A stretch of DNA of 64,000 nucleotides from UBA5336 sp964412785. Lineage in GTDB: Bacteria > Pseudomonadota > Alphaproteobacteria > Caulobacterales > Hyphomonadaceae. The notes under the pieces are model-generated. The model was not told the DNA's origin. It saw nothing but the letters and a program-made list of their open reading frames with translations, and did no database searches. The stretch is taken from the NCBI GenBank assembly GCA_964412785.1, contig CAYPQD010000011.1, positions 1 through 64,000 of the forward strand. Direction: 5' to 3'. Position numbers and translations under genes: made by a program. Numbering within the stretch: position 1 is the stretch's first letter; each line of letters begins with the position of its first letter. Positions 25,560 to 33,609 of the stretch are shown here, in pieces.

Positions 25560-25921
25560 CCGCCGCCCGCCCTGAACGCGGCCGCTGCCGCAAGCGCCCA
25601 GCCGGCCAGCATCGCGACCCCGCCCAGCGGTGTCACCGCCCCGAGCCAGCGCGGGGCACCGAGCGCCATCGCATAGAGCGTGCCTGCGAACACCGCCGCG
25701 CCGATGATGAAGGCCCAGCCCGACCAGGCCAGCAGCCCGGTCCGCCCACTCAGCGCCACTGCCAGCGCCGCCGCCGCATGGACAAGCAGGTAAAGCGTCG
25801 CCGTCTCCCACCATGCTTCGCCGCGCGCGACCAGCCGGGCCTCCAGGCCGTGCGCTCCGAACGCGCCCAGAGCCACGCCGGCAAGGCCTGCCAGGGCCGC
25901 CGCCGCCGCCAGCGCGTTCAT
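25556..25921 (-). CDS. DUF423 family membrane protein (YgdD-like)
   Basis: The 121-residue protein has four hydrophobic helices and the DUF423 N-terminal signature LGAFGAHGLEARL with the following ETATLYLLVHAAAAL. It is an inner-membrane protein of unknown function. It sits in a three-gene minus-strand unit, overlapping the thioesterase gene upstream and the small membrane protein downstream by four bases each. Confidence 0.9.
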   Translation of the reverse strand: MNALAAAAALAGLAGVALGAFGAHGLEARLVARGEAWWETATLYLLVHAAAALAVALSGRTGLLAWSGWAFIIGAAVFAGTLYAMALGAPRWLGAVTPLGGVAMLAGWALAAAAAFRAGGG

Positions 25922-26343
25922 GCGCTTTCCCCCTGCGGCAGGGCATAGGTCACCACCGCATGGCTCGCCGGTGCCTCAGCGCCTTCAGCGGTGATCGTCA
26001 CCTCGATCACCGCCAGCGTCCGCCCCAGCTTCAGGAGCCGCCCCACCGCGACCACCGCCGACCCGCGGCAGCCGCGCAGGAAGCTCATATTGAGGCTGGA
26101 GGTGACGGTCATCGGCGTGATCCCGAGCCGCGTGAACACCACCATGTAGGCAACGGTGTCGGCGAGCGACATCTGCGTCGGCCCGGAAATGAGATCGCCC
26201 GGCCGCAGGTGATGCGGGCCAGCCTGAAGCCGCATGACGGCTTCTCCAGGCTCCATCCGCACCACTTCAGGGCGGGTCCCGTCGCCGGAAAACGTGTCGC
26301 GCATGAATGCGTTTGCTGCTTCGACGCTGACCAGGCTCGCCAT
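25918..26343 (-). CDS. PaaI-type hotdog thioesterase
   Basis: A 141-residue single-hotdog protein: LRPGDLISGPTQMSLADTVAY is the PaaI/YigI-like catalytic helix region and SSLNMSFLRGC the following strand. The helix aspartate (SLAD) is in the expected position. Members hydrolyse acyl-CoA thioesters. I chose ATG 26343 over the GTG three codons earlier because GAGAGGG lies at a suitable distance. It is divergent from the kinase module at 26458–29044, whose likely substrates are also acyl-CoAs. Confidence 0.85.
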   Translation of the reverse strand: MASLVSVEAANAFMRDTFSGDGTRPEVVRMEPGEAVMRLQAGPHHLRPGDLISGPTQMSLADTVAYMVVFTRLGITPMTVTSSLNMSFLRGCRGSAVVAVGRLLKLGRTLAVIEVTITAEGAEAPASHAVVTYALPQGESA

Positions 26344-26457
26344 GTGCTGCACCCTCTCGCAGGGGCAGGATTGATCCCGCCCGAATTGCGCGCCACCCTA
26401 TCGATAAATGGCTGCGCGCCAAGACGTTGCGGCCGGGTCAGGGGAGGTCATGACATC

Positions 26458-27570
26458 ATGCTGAGTGCAGGCGACGAATATCCCATTCACCAGACCCCCG
26501 AACCGGTGGCTTATTCGGGCTCGGACCGAAATTTCTACGACCGTTTTTTCTTCAATGGCTACAGCCCGGATGGCGCGGTCTTCTTCGCCGCTGCCTTTGG
26601 CGTCTATCCGCATCTCAACATCATGGACGGGGCGGTCTCGATCCTGCGCGATGGGCGCCAGTCAAGCCTGTTCGTCTCCCGCCCCCTCGGCATGGAGCGC
26701 ATGGACACCCGCGTCGGCCCGCTCTCAGTGGCGGTTCTGGAGCCACTCAAGCGCGTCGCGCTGCGCCTGGAGGAGAGCGAGGGCATCGCCCTTGATGTCC
26801 AGTTCACCGGCCGCGCCTTCCCGATCGAGGAACCGCGCTTCACCCACCGCCAGGGCCCGCGCATGCTGATCGACTGCACGCGGATGACCCAGAACGGCTC
26901 CTGGTCGGGCACCCTGTCGGTCGATGGCGAAAGGGTCACCGTCGACGGCGCGACCTGGCGCGGCACCCGCGACCGGAGCTGGGGTGTCCGTCCTATCGGC
27001 GCGCCGGACGCACAGCCGCTGACCCCCATGCAGCCGCCACAATACTACTGGCTGTGGACGCCGACCCACTTTCCCGACCGCTCGGTTTTCTTCCACGTCA
27101 ATGACGATGCCGCCGGCGAGAGCTGGAACACCCGCGCCGTGATTGTCCCCGATGGCAGCGATGCGGCCGGCCAGCATCACATGGCCCACTGCTCCAGCAC
27201 GGTCGATTTCACCATGGGAACGCGCCGGGCACGCCGGGTTTGCCTCACCTTTACCGACCGGGACGGGCGTGGCCATGGGCTCCAGTTCACCCCGCTGCAC
27301 ACCTTCCAGATGAAGGGGATCGGCTATGGCCACCCGATTTGGCGGCATGGCGCCTATCATGGGGAGGCGCGCGTGATGGCGCGCGAGGACATCCTCCCCG
27401 ACGAACTGCCCTGGAGCGACCCGGCCAATCTGCATATCCAGGCCCTGTCGCGGGCCGAGCTGACCGATGAGGACGGGGTCCGCCATGACGGGCTCGGCGT
27501 GGTCGAGCAGCTCTTTCTCGGCCCGCACGCCCCGTCGGGTTTCACCGACATCCTCGACGGCGCCGCCTGA
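26458..27570 (+). CDS. AttH/CrtC-like (DUF7064/7065-type) lipocalin-fold protein
   Basis: The 370-residue protein has no signal peptide and is rich in aromatic beta strands. It reads like the two-lobed lipocalin proteins related to AttH and carotenoid hydratase CrtC: RNFYDRFFFNGYSPDGAVFF at the start, GATWRGTRDRSWGVRPIG in the middle (the tryptophan-arginine-glycine signature), and FQMKGIGYGHPIWRHGAYHG near the end. It probably binds or modifies a hydrophobic substrate; the reaction is unknown. It overlaps the next gene's start by one base and heads the three-gene module. The start at 26458 leaves 115 bp to the divergent thioesterase. Confidence 0.6.
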   Translation: MLSAGDEYPIHQTPEPVAYSGSDRNFYDRFFFNGYSPDGAVFFAAAFGVYPHLNIMDGAVSILRDGRQSSLFVSRPLGMERMDTRVGPLSVAVLEPLKRVALRLEESEGIALDVQFTGRAFPIEEPRFTHRQGPRMLIDCTRMTQNGSWSGTLSVDGERVTVDGATWRGTRDRSWGVRPIGAPDAQPLTPMQPPQYYWLWTPTHFPDRSVFFHVNDDAAGESWNTRAVIVPDGSDAAGQHHMAHCSSTVDFTMGTRRARRVCLTFTDRDGRGHGLQFTPLHTFQMKGIGYGHPIWRHGAYHGEARVMAREDILPDELPWSDPANLHIQALSRAELTDEDGVRHDGLGVVEQLFLGPHAPSGFTDILDGAA

Positions 27571-28625
27571 TGGAGGCGATCGAGGATCAGGCCCTTGCCG
27601 AACGTTTCGCCGCCTATGCCCGTGCGCAGATGCCGCATGTGCACAATCTCCGCGTCACCGCGCTCAGCCGCATTCATGGCGGGGCCAGCCGCGAGACCTA
27701 CGCAATCGACATCGCCCATGACACCGAGGCCGGGCCGCAGACCCGTGGCCTGATCCTGCGCCGCGACCCGCCCGATAGCCTGATCGACACCGACAGGCGG
27801 GTGGAGTTCGCCGCCATCCGGTCGATGTGCGGGACCGACCTGCCGGCGCCCGACGCCCTGTTTCTGGAGACCGGCAGTGATGCGCTTGGCGCCCCCTTCT
27901 TCGTGATGGGCCGGATCGAGGGCGGCCAGCCGCTTAACCCTTTCCGCATCGACGACATCGAGCCGCACCGCGAGACGATCGGCCGCCAGTTCTTCGGCCA
28001 TGTCGGCCGCATCGCCGCGCAGGCAGCGGAGACCTCCGAGCTTGCCGGCGCGATCGACCTGCCGGCGCCGGAAACCTGCTGGCAGCGCGAACTCGACTAC
28101 TGGGCCGGCGAGATCGCCCGCGACCAGCTGCGCCCTGAACCGATCGCGGAGGCCGCGATCCGGCATCTGCGCCGAAACCCGCCACCGCCGGCGCAGAAGC
28201 TCGCCATCGTCCATGGCGATTTCCGCTCCGGCAATTTCCTGCATGACGGGGCCGGCCGGATCATTGCCATACTCGACTGGGAGATGGCCCATATCGGCGA
28301 CCCCTATGAGGACCTTGCCTGGGCAACCGACCCGCTATGGTGCGGCGGCGATGCCCAGCGGGCAGCCGGCTTCCTCGCCTGGCCGGACGCCATCCGCACC
28401 TGGGAACAGGCCTCGGGCTGCAGCTTCGACCCGGCGGCCTTCGAATGGTGGAGCATCTTTGCCGGCCTGAAGGCGATCGGCATCTGGATCTCGTCGGCCC
28501 GCGCCTTTGCTGATGGCAAGAATGACGACCCGATCCTCGCCTGGTCGGGCTGGTTCACCCATGCCGCGCACGAACTCTCGCTCGCCTCCAAGCTTGCACA
28601 GAAATATGGGGTATCCCTGCCGTGA
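27570..28625 (+). CDS. APH-fold phosphotransferase, LvaA/ACAD10-kinase-like
   Basis: The 351-residue protein has the aminoglycoside-phosphotransferase kinase fold: IHGGASRETYAI as the glycine-rich loop, LILRRDPPDSL as the strand usually carrying the nucleotide contact, the catalytic IVHGDFRSGNFLHD and the metal motif AILDWEMAHIGDPYEDLAW. The RRDP wording and DWE motif are those of the ACAD10/LvaA subgroup, where known members phosphorylate 4-hydroxyacyl-CoAs (LvaA in levulinate catabolism of Pseudomonas putida). Antibiotic resistance is unlikely. It is coupled to both flanking genes, and the small protein after it may be its LvaB-like partner. Confidence 0.85.
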   Translation: MEAIEDQALAERFAAYARAQMPHVHNLRVTALSRIHGGASRETYAIDIAHDTEAGPQTRGLILRRDPPDSLIDTDRRVEFAAIRSMCGTDLPAPDALFLETGSDALGAPFFVMGRIEGGQPLNPFRIDDIEPHRETIGRQFFGHVGRIAAQAAETSELAGAIDLPAPETCWQRELDYWAGEIARDQLRPEPIAEAAIRHLRRNPPPPAQKLAIVHGDFRSGNFLHDGAGRIIAILDWEMAHIGDPYEDLAWATDPLWCGGDAQRAAGFLAWPDAIRTWEQASGCSFDPAAFEWWSIFAGLKAIGIWISSARAFADGKNDDPILAWSGWFTHAAHELSLASKLAQKYGVSLP

Positions 28626-29044
28626 CCGATATCGGAATGATCCTTTCCCGGCTCGGCAAGACCCTGGTGATGGAGGTCGCCCCGGCGCTGGAGGGCCAGT
28701 ATGTCGGCGGTCATGCGTCTCTGTCGGGGCTGATGGCGGTGATGGCCGGCGAGGCGTGGGACGGCGCTGCGGACCGGTTGTGGCGCGAGATTGGCGGCCT
28801 GCGGGACTTGCTGGCCGCCGCTGGCGTCGAGGTCGGTGACGAGCCGGCGTCGCTGCGCCTGTCTGATCTCAATGGCGTCCGCGACCGGCTGAGCGAGCAG
28901 CTGATCGCCCTTCAGGCACGTCTGGAGATGACCGACAGTGATGCGGCCCGCGCCCTCAATGCGCAGATCTGGGGCTTCCTGCTCGCCGGCGCCGCCGAGC
29001 GCATGCCGAGCCCGCCGCAATTTCCTGACATCGATGAGAGCTGA
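28622..29044 (+). CDS. Small DUF6285-like partner of the phosphotransferase
   Basis: A 140-residue helical protein starting with GTG that overlaps the kinase stop by four bases. The composition and pattern (LVMEVAPALEGQYVGGHASL, LRLSDLNGVRDRLSEQL, ALNAQIWGFLLAG) resemble the small proteins (DUF6285 type) that regularly follow ACAD10-like phosphotransferases; in P. putida the small LvaB is needed for LvaA activity. The family link is from memory and not verified. No membrane segment or catalytic motif is visible. Confidence 0.6.
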   Translation: MTDIGMILSRLGKTLVMEVAPALEGQYVGGHASLSGLMAVMAGEAWDGAADRLWREIGGLRDLLAAAGVEVGDEPASLRLSDLNGVRDRLSEQLIALQARLEMTDSDAARALNAQIWGFLLAGAAERMPSPPQFPDIDES

Positions 29045-29050
29045 GCGCGT

Positions 29051-30034
29051 TCACCCCCACAGTTCGGCGCCGGGCGGGGCGACCTGCCCGGCCTCATAAC
29101 GCAGCGTCGGCGCCGTCTCCCCGTCAAGCCAGAGCGGCCCGTCCAGGTCGGCGAAATCCGCCGCTGCCGCCAGCAGCACCGCGGGCGCCATGGACAGGGA
29201 GCCAGCGACCATACAGCCGACCATCACGCCCATCCCCTCCGCCCGTGCCGCCGCCACCAGGGCCAGCGCGCCTGTCAGCCCGCCGGTCTTGTCCAGCTTG
29301 ACGTTGACTGCGTCATAGTGCGGCGCGAGGCGGGGAATATCGGCAGCGGTGTGGACGCTCTCATCGGCACAGACCGGCACCGGAAAGCGGCCCCGCTTCA
29401 GCGCCCGGTCGGCCCCGGCCGGCAGCGGCTGTTCCACCAGCACAACGCCGAGACGGGCGGCCGCCTCAAGCAGTCCGGGCAGGTCGCCGGCGAGGATCCC
29501 CTCATTGCCGTCAATGATCAGTCGGGCGTCCGGGCGGGCCGCGTGCACCGCCTCGACCCGGGCAAGGTCGTCCGCCCCGCCGAGCTTCAGTTTCAACAGG
29601 CGCCCCGGTATCGCGCGCGCTGCCGCCGCCATCTCGTCCGGCGCGGCGAGGCCGACCGTCTCGGCGCTTTCCACCGGGCGAGGCGGGGGCAGGCCGGCCG
29701 CCTGCCAGGCGGGGATGCCGGAGCGTTTCGCCTGCAGGTCCCAGAACGCACAGTCGAGTGCGCAGCGCGCAGCGCCCGCCGGCAGTGCCGCCTGCAGACC
29801 TGCCCGGTCCAGCCCGGCCTCGATGTCGCCGCGCACCGCCTCGATCGCAGCGACCACACCGGCGACGCTCTCGCCATAGCGGGCATAGGGCACGCACTCG
29901 CCGCGACCGGCTGCCGTGCTGTCTCGCAGGGTCACCTGCACCGTTTCCGCCGCCGTCTTCGCGCCGCGCGAGATTGCGAAGGCGCGCTTCAGCGGCGTCG
30001 TCACGGCGGTGAGATCAAGGCGCGGTCCGGGCAA
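29051..30034 (-). CDS. Dipeptide (L-Ala-D/L-Glu) epimerase, enolase superfamily
   Basis: The 327-residue protein shows the muconate-lactonizing/YcjG subgroup motifs: RCALDCAFWDLQAK at the barrel start, KLKLGG (KxK catalytic lysine), metal ligands in IIDGNEG, VEQPLP and CADESVH, and the second lysine in VNVKLDKTGGL. The DES and DKTGG wording is typical for dipeptide epimerases, which recycle murein peptides by epimerising L-Ala-D-Glu. Substrate is inferred from family. It converges on the module's third gene with only 6 bp between stops and is divergent from the Mla-type operon. Confidence 0.87.
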   Translation of the reverse strand: MPGPRLDLTAVTTPLKRAFAISRGAKTAAETVQVTLRDSTAAGRGECVPYARYGESVAGVVAAIEAVRGDIEAGLDRAGLQAALPAGAARCALDCAFWDLQAKRSGIPAWQAAGLPPPRPVESAETVGLAAPDEMAAAARAIPGRLLKLKLGGADDLARVEAVHAARPDARLIIDGNEGILAGDLPGLLEAAARLGVVLVEQPLPAGADRALKRGRFPVPVCADESVHTAADIPRLAPHYDAVNVKLDKTGGLTGALALVAAARAEGMGVMVGCMVAGSLSMAPAVLLAAAADFADLDGPLWLDGETAPTLRYEAGQVAPPGAELWG

Positions 30035-30102
30035 GGGTTAACAGGCCTCCGCAAACTGGGCCGGATTGAATGAGCGCGGTTTAAGCATGATTTGCTAGCC
30101 AG

Positions 30103-31263
30103 ATGCGAGCCGCGCGAGCCTCCCTGATGCCATCATCCACCCCGCCCTCCTTCACGCTGCGGCGCGAGAATGACCGCCATGTCATAGCGCTTGCGGGCGA
30201 CTGGACGGTCGCGGGGCTCGGCCGCGTCGACGCGGCCCTGCGCGCCCTCGACCTGCACAAGGACCGCCCCGTGATCGACGTGGGCGCACTCGGGCGTTTC
30301 GATACGGCTGGTGCCTTTGTCATTGACCGGACGGTGCGCGAGAATTGCGATCTTGAAGACCCGCCGCAGGAACTGATCGGCACGCACCCGACTGCGGCCC
30401 AGCTCCTGGCGGAGGTGCGCGCTGCCGCCGAGCCCTGCGAGACCGGAGGGTCGCGATTAGGCGGCGTTCTCCCCCTTCTGGAGCGCACCGGAAGCGGTCT
30501 GGTCAGCGCGCTGAATGAGAGCCTGTCGACCCTCTCCTTCCTCGGCGAGACCCTGGTCACCTGCCTCAGCCTGCTCGCGCATCCCTTCCGCATCCGCTGG
30601 ACGGCGACGGTTGCGGTGATGGAGGAGGCGGGCCTCGACGCCCTGCCAATCGTGGCCTTCCTGTCCTTTTTCGTTGGCATGGTGGTTGCCTTCATCGGCG
30701 CAACAACCCTGCAGGAGTTCGGGGCCACCATCTTCGTGGTCGAGCTTGTCGGCATCTCCATGCTGCGCGAGTTCGGCGTGGTGCTGACCGCCATCATCCT
30801 TGCCGGGCGCACCAATTCCGCCTTCACCGCCCAGATCGGCGCCATGAAGATGCGCCAGGAGATCGACGCGATGACGACGCTCGGCCTCTCGCCCATGCGG
30901 GTGCTGGTCGCCCCTCGCGTGTTTGCCATGCTGGTGATGACGCCCATCCTCGCCTTTGTTGCAACGCTGGCCGGCATTGCTGGCGGGGTCGTGGTTGGAT
31001 GGCTCGCCCTCGACATCAATCCCAATGTCTTTCTCGGCCGGATGCAGGCCTATGTCCCGATCGAGAATTTCTGGGTCGGCCTGTCGAAGGCGCCGGTGTT
31101 CGGCCTCGTGGTGGCGCTGATCGGCTGTCGTCAGGGCCTGATGGTCGGCGGCAGCGTTCAGTCCCTCGGTGCGGCCACCACCCAGTCGGTGGTGCAGGCG
31201 ATCTTCTCCATCATCGTCATCGATGCGGTCTTCGCGATGTTCTACATGGAGCTCGGGATATGA
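30103..31263 (+). CDS. MlaE-family lipid ABC permease with N-terminal STAS domain
   Basis: The 386-residue protein fuses a STAS/MlaB-like domain (about 10–110, HVIALAGDWTVAGLGRVDAAL, FDTAGAFVIDRT) to a MlaE permease of five to six helices, with the conserved LQEFGATIFVVELVGISMLREFG loop (split over helices), AIILAGRTNSAFTAQIGAMK and QEIDAMTTLGLSPMRVLVAPR. Such systems move phospholipids between membranes. The start at 30103 is uncertain; ATG 30127 (MPSSTPPSF) is an alternative. It heads a four-gene operon and overlaps the ATPase gene by four bases. Confidence 0.92.
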   Translation: MRAARASLMPSSTPPSFTLRRENDRHVIALAGDWTVAGLGRVDAALRALDLHKDRPVIDVGALGRFDTAGAFVIDRTVRENCDLEDPPQELIGTHPTAAQLLAEVRAAAEPCETGGSRLGGVLPLLERTGSGLVSALNESLSTLSFLGETLVTCLSLLAHPFRIRWTATVAVMEEAGLDALPIVAFLSFFVGMVVAFIGATTLQEFGATIFVVELVGISMLREFGVVLTAIILAGRTNSAFTAQIGAMKMRQEIDAMTTLGLSPMRVLVAPRVFAMLVMTPILAFVATLAGIAGGVVVGWLALDINPNVFLGRMQAYVPIENFWVGLSKAPVFGLVVALIGCRQGLMVGGSVQSLGAATTQSVVQAIFSIIVIDAVFAMFYMELGI

Positions 31264-32039
31264 GCGCGCCGGCGACGTCCGGGGAACTGGCCGTGCGGGT
31301 GCGCGGCCTGAAGACCCAGTTCGGCGACCATGTGGTGCACGAGACCCTCGACCTTGATCTCAGGCGCGGCGAGGTGATGGGCGTGATCGGTCCTTCCGGC
31401 TGCGGCAAGTCGGTGCTCCTGCGGGCGATCATCGGGCTGAAGCGCCCGTCCGCGGGCCGGATCGAGGTGTTCGGCGAGGACGTGGTCAGCGCCGATCAGG
31501 CCACCCGGTCCGTACTGGAACGGCGCTGGGGCGTGATGTTCCAGGATGGCGCGCTGTTCTCCAATCTCACCGTGCGCGAGAATGTCATCGTGCCGATGAA
31601 GGCGCACCTTTCCCTGCCGGCGTCGCTGATGCGCGAACTGGCCGACCTGAAGATCCGGATGGCCGGACTCAGTGGCGGTGCGGCGCCGAAATTCCCATCA
31701 GACCTGTCCGGAGGGATGCGCAAGCGTGCCGCGCTTGCCCGCGCGCTCGCCCTCGACCCGGACCTGCTCTTTCTCGACGAGCCGACCGCCGGTCTCGATC
31801 CGATCACCGCCGGCAAGTTCGACGCGCTGGTGCGCCGGCTGCAGCAGAGCCTCGGCCTCACCGTGTTTCTCGTCACCCATGATGTCGACACCCTGGCGGC
31901 AACCTGCGACCGGATTGCGGTGCTGGGCAACCGGAAGGTCATGGCCGTCGGCACGATCGAGGAATTGCGCCGGATCGACGATCCCTGGATCGATGAGTAT
32001 TTCAACGGGCCGCGTGGCCGCGCCGCGACCGCGGCCTGA
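31260..32039 (+). CDS. MlaF-type ABC transporter ATPase
   Basis: The 259-residue ATPase has Walker A GPSGCGKSVLLRAI, Q-loop MFQDGALFSNLTV, signature LSGGMRKRAALARALA, Walker B DLLFLDEPTAGLDP and the H-loop histidine in VTHDVDT. The extended loop after the Q-loop (VPMKAHLSLPASLM) and the C-terminal DDPWIDEYFNGPRG are typical of MlaF/TTG2A proteins. It energises lipid transfer by the MlaE-like permease, with which it is translationally coupled (ATGA). Confidence 0.95.
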   Translation: MSAPATSGELAVRVRGLKTQFGDHVVHETLDLDLRRGEVMGVIGPSGCGKSVLLRAIIGLKRPSAGRIEVFGEDVVSADQATRSVLERRWGVMFQDGALFSNLTVRENVIVPMKAHLSLPASLMRELADLKIRMAGLSGGAAPKFPSDLSGGMRKRAALARALALDPDLLFLDEPTAGLDPITAGKFDALVRRLQQSLGLTVFLVTHDVDTLAATCDRIAVLGNRKVMAVGTIEELRRIDDPWIDEYFNGPRGRAATAA

Positions 32040-32059
32040 CAGACGGGAGGAGAGTTGCC

Positions 32060-33016
32060 ATGGAAACGAAGGCGAATTATGCGCTGATCGGAGCATTCGT
32101 GCTGATGGCCGCCGTGGCGGTGATGGGCTTCGTGCTGTGGCTCGGCCAGGCCCAGTTCCGCCAGAGCTTCGATGAATACGATATCATCTTCCAGGGGCCG
32201 GTGGCGCTGGAGGATGGCGCCGCGGTGCGCTATATCGGCGTCAAGGTTGGCGAGGTTGAATGGGTGCGCATCGACCGCACCGATCCCTCGAAGGTGCGCG
32301 CCCGGGTCCGCATCGATGCCAAGACGCCGGTCAAGACAGACAGCACCGCCGTTATTGATTTCGCCGGGATCACCGGCGTCACCTTCGTGCAGATCAATGC
32401 CGGCTCGCCGGACGCCGATGCCCTCGTCCGCGCGCCGGGCGAGCCATTGCCGGTGATCCAGGCCGACCGCACCCAGCTTGAGGAGATCGTCTCGTCCGGG
32501 CGCGAACTGGTGGCGGAAGCCTCGCTCACCCTGGAGCGCCTGAACGCCGTTCTGACTGAGGAAAACATCGAGCGCCTGTCCAACTCGCTTGAGAATATCG
32601 AGCAGATCACGGCCGCTCTCGCCGATGACGAGGGCTTGGTCGGGACCGTCAATGCCACCCTCAGCGCCATCGAGGGGGCGGCCAACAGCTTTGACGAGGC
32701 ATCCCGCGCGCTCGGCGCCTTCGGTGATCAGGCCGACCGCCAGGTTGCAGCCTTCGGCCAGTCCATGGGGGCGACACTCGGCGACGCCCGCGCGGCCCTT
32801 GAGGAGCTTGCTGCACTGGCCGGTGATGCGGGCCGGACCGTGCAGGCGGCGACCACCGCCATCGAGGGGCCGGCGACGCGGATCCTTGAGGACGCCGACC
32901 TGCTCGGCCAGGACCTGCGCGCCGTGGTCAGCCGCATCGACCGCCTCGCCCGTGAGCTGCAGAACAATCCGCAGAGCCTGGTGGTCGGCCAGCCGCGGCC
33001 CTATGAGGAGAAGTGA
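32060..33016 (+). CDS. MlaD-type MCE domain protein
   Basis: The 318-residue product starts ETKANYALIGAFVLMAAVAV (anchor helix about 7–27) followed by one MCE domain (EYDIIFQGPVALEDGAAVRY to about residue 110, with the GVTFVQINAGS strand). The rest is a long helical region (LEEIVSSGRELVAEASLTLE onward) suited to a periplasmic tube or needle. It should bind lipids between the inner-membrane permease and the outer membrane. It has a strong ribosome site (GGGAGGAG) and is followed directly by the auxiliary lipoprotein. Confidence 0.93.
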   Translation: METKANYALIGAFVLMAAVAVMGFVLWLGQAQFRQSFDEYDIIFQGPVALEDGAAVRYIGVKVGEVEWVRIDRTDPSKVRARVRIDAKTPVKTDSTAVIDFAGITGVTFVQINAGSPDADALVRAPGEPLPVIQADRTQLEEIVSSGRELVAEASLTLERLNAVLTEENIERLSNSLENIEQITAALADDEGLVGTVNATLSAIEGAANSFDEASRALGAFGDQADRQVAAFGQSMGATLGDARAALEELAALAGDAGRTVQAATTAIEGPATRILEDADLLGQDLRAVVSRIDRLARELQNNPQSLVVGQPRPYEEK

Positions 33017-33021
33017 CGCCA

Positions 33022-33609
33022 ATGCCTGCCCGCCTGATCCTGCCCGCACTGTTCCTCTTCACCCTGCCCGCCTGTGTCTCGGTCCTGCCGAGCCCCAATG
33101 CTCCCGATGCGCTCTACCAGATCGGTCCGATGCCGGCCGCCCGGGGCCTGCCGGCAATACTTGCCATTCGCGAGCCAGATGCACCGGAAATCCTCGGCGG
33201 CAGCGCCATGGTCGTGCGGGCAAGCGATGACTCGATCCGCTTCCTGCCCGGTGTGGAATGGGCTGGCAGCCCGACCCGGATGATGCAGACCGGGCTTATC
33301 GACCTGCTCTCCGGCGAGGGCGAGGGGCTTGCCATCGATGCCGGGAACGGGGCGCGCGCCGACTTCGAGGTGTCGTGGCGGATCATTGACCTTGCTCTGG
33401 AAGACGGCGCGGCCCATTGCGCATTGGACATCCTCTTGCTCGACGGACGCACCCGCGAGCCGCTCGCCCGCATCCGGCCCGATATCCAGCGACAAGGCGG
33501 TGGCCAGGATGCCGCCTCCCGGGCGCGGACCCTCACCGGCGCTGCCGAGGCGTGCCTGGCCGAGGCGGCAGACTGGATCTCAGCGCAAACCGCCGCCCGC
33601 ATCGGCTGA
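33022..33609 (+). CDS. ABC-type transport auxiliary lipoprotein (PqiC/DUF330-like)
   Basis: The 195-residue protein has a lipoprotein signal ending LPAC (cysteine about 18) and the family's early segment ALYQIGPMP, then a Rossmann-like periplasmic domain with RFLPGVEWAGSPTRMMQTGL. Family members are outer-membrane-anchored partners of MCE transporters. The ATG at 33022 is preferred because the AGGAG at 33006–33010 is too close to the GTG at 33013. Its last 30 bases overlap the 3' end of the histidine kinase gene on the other strand. Confidence 0.88.
   Translation: MPARLILPALFLFTLPACVSVLPSPNAPDALYQIGPMPAARGLPAILAIREPDAPEILGGSAMVVRASDDSIRFLPGVEWAGSPTRMMQTGLIDLLSGEGEGLAIDAGNGARADFEVSWRIIDLALEDGAAHCALDILLLDGRTREPLARIRPDIQRQGGGQDAASRARTLTGAAEACLAEAADWISAQTAARIG

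Noticed and set aside
25813..26457. N-terminal extension of the lipocalin-like protein through the thioesterase and DUF423 genes
   Set aside because: The upstream frame is antisense to two genes with clear family motifs; the ATG at 26458 gives a sensible start.
27570..28625. Aminoglycoside resistance gene
   Set aside because: The fold is shared, but the RRDP and DWE wording and gene context fit the ACAD10/LvaA group, not drug kinases.
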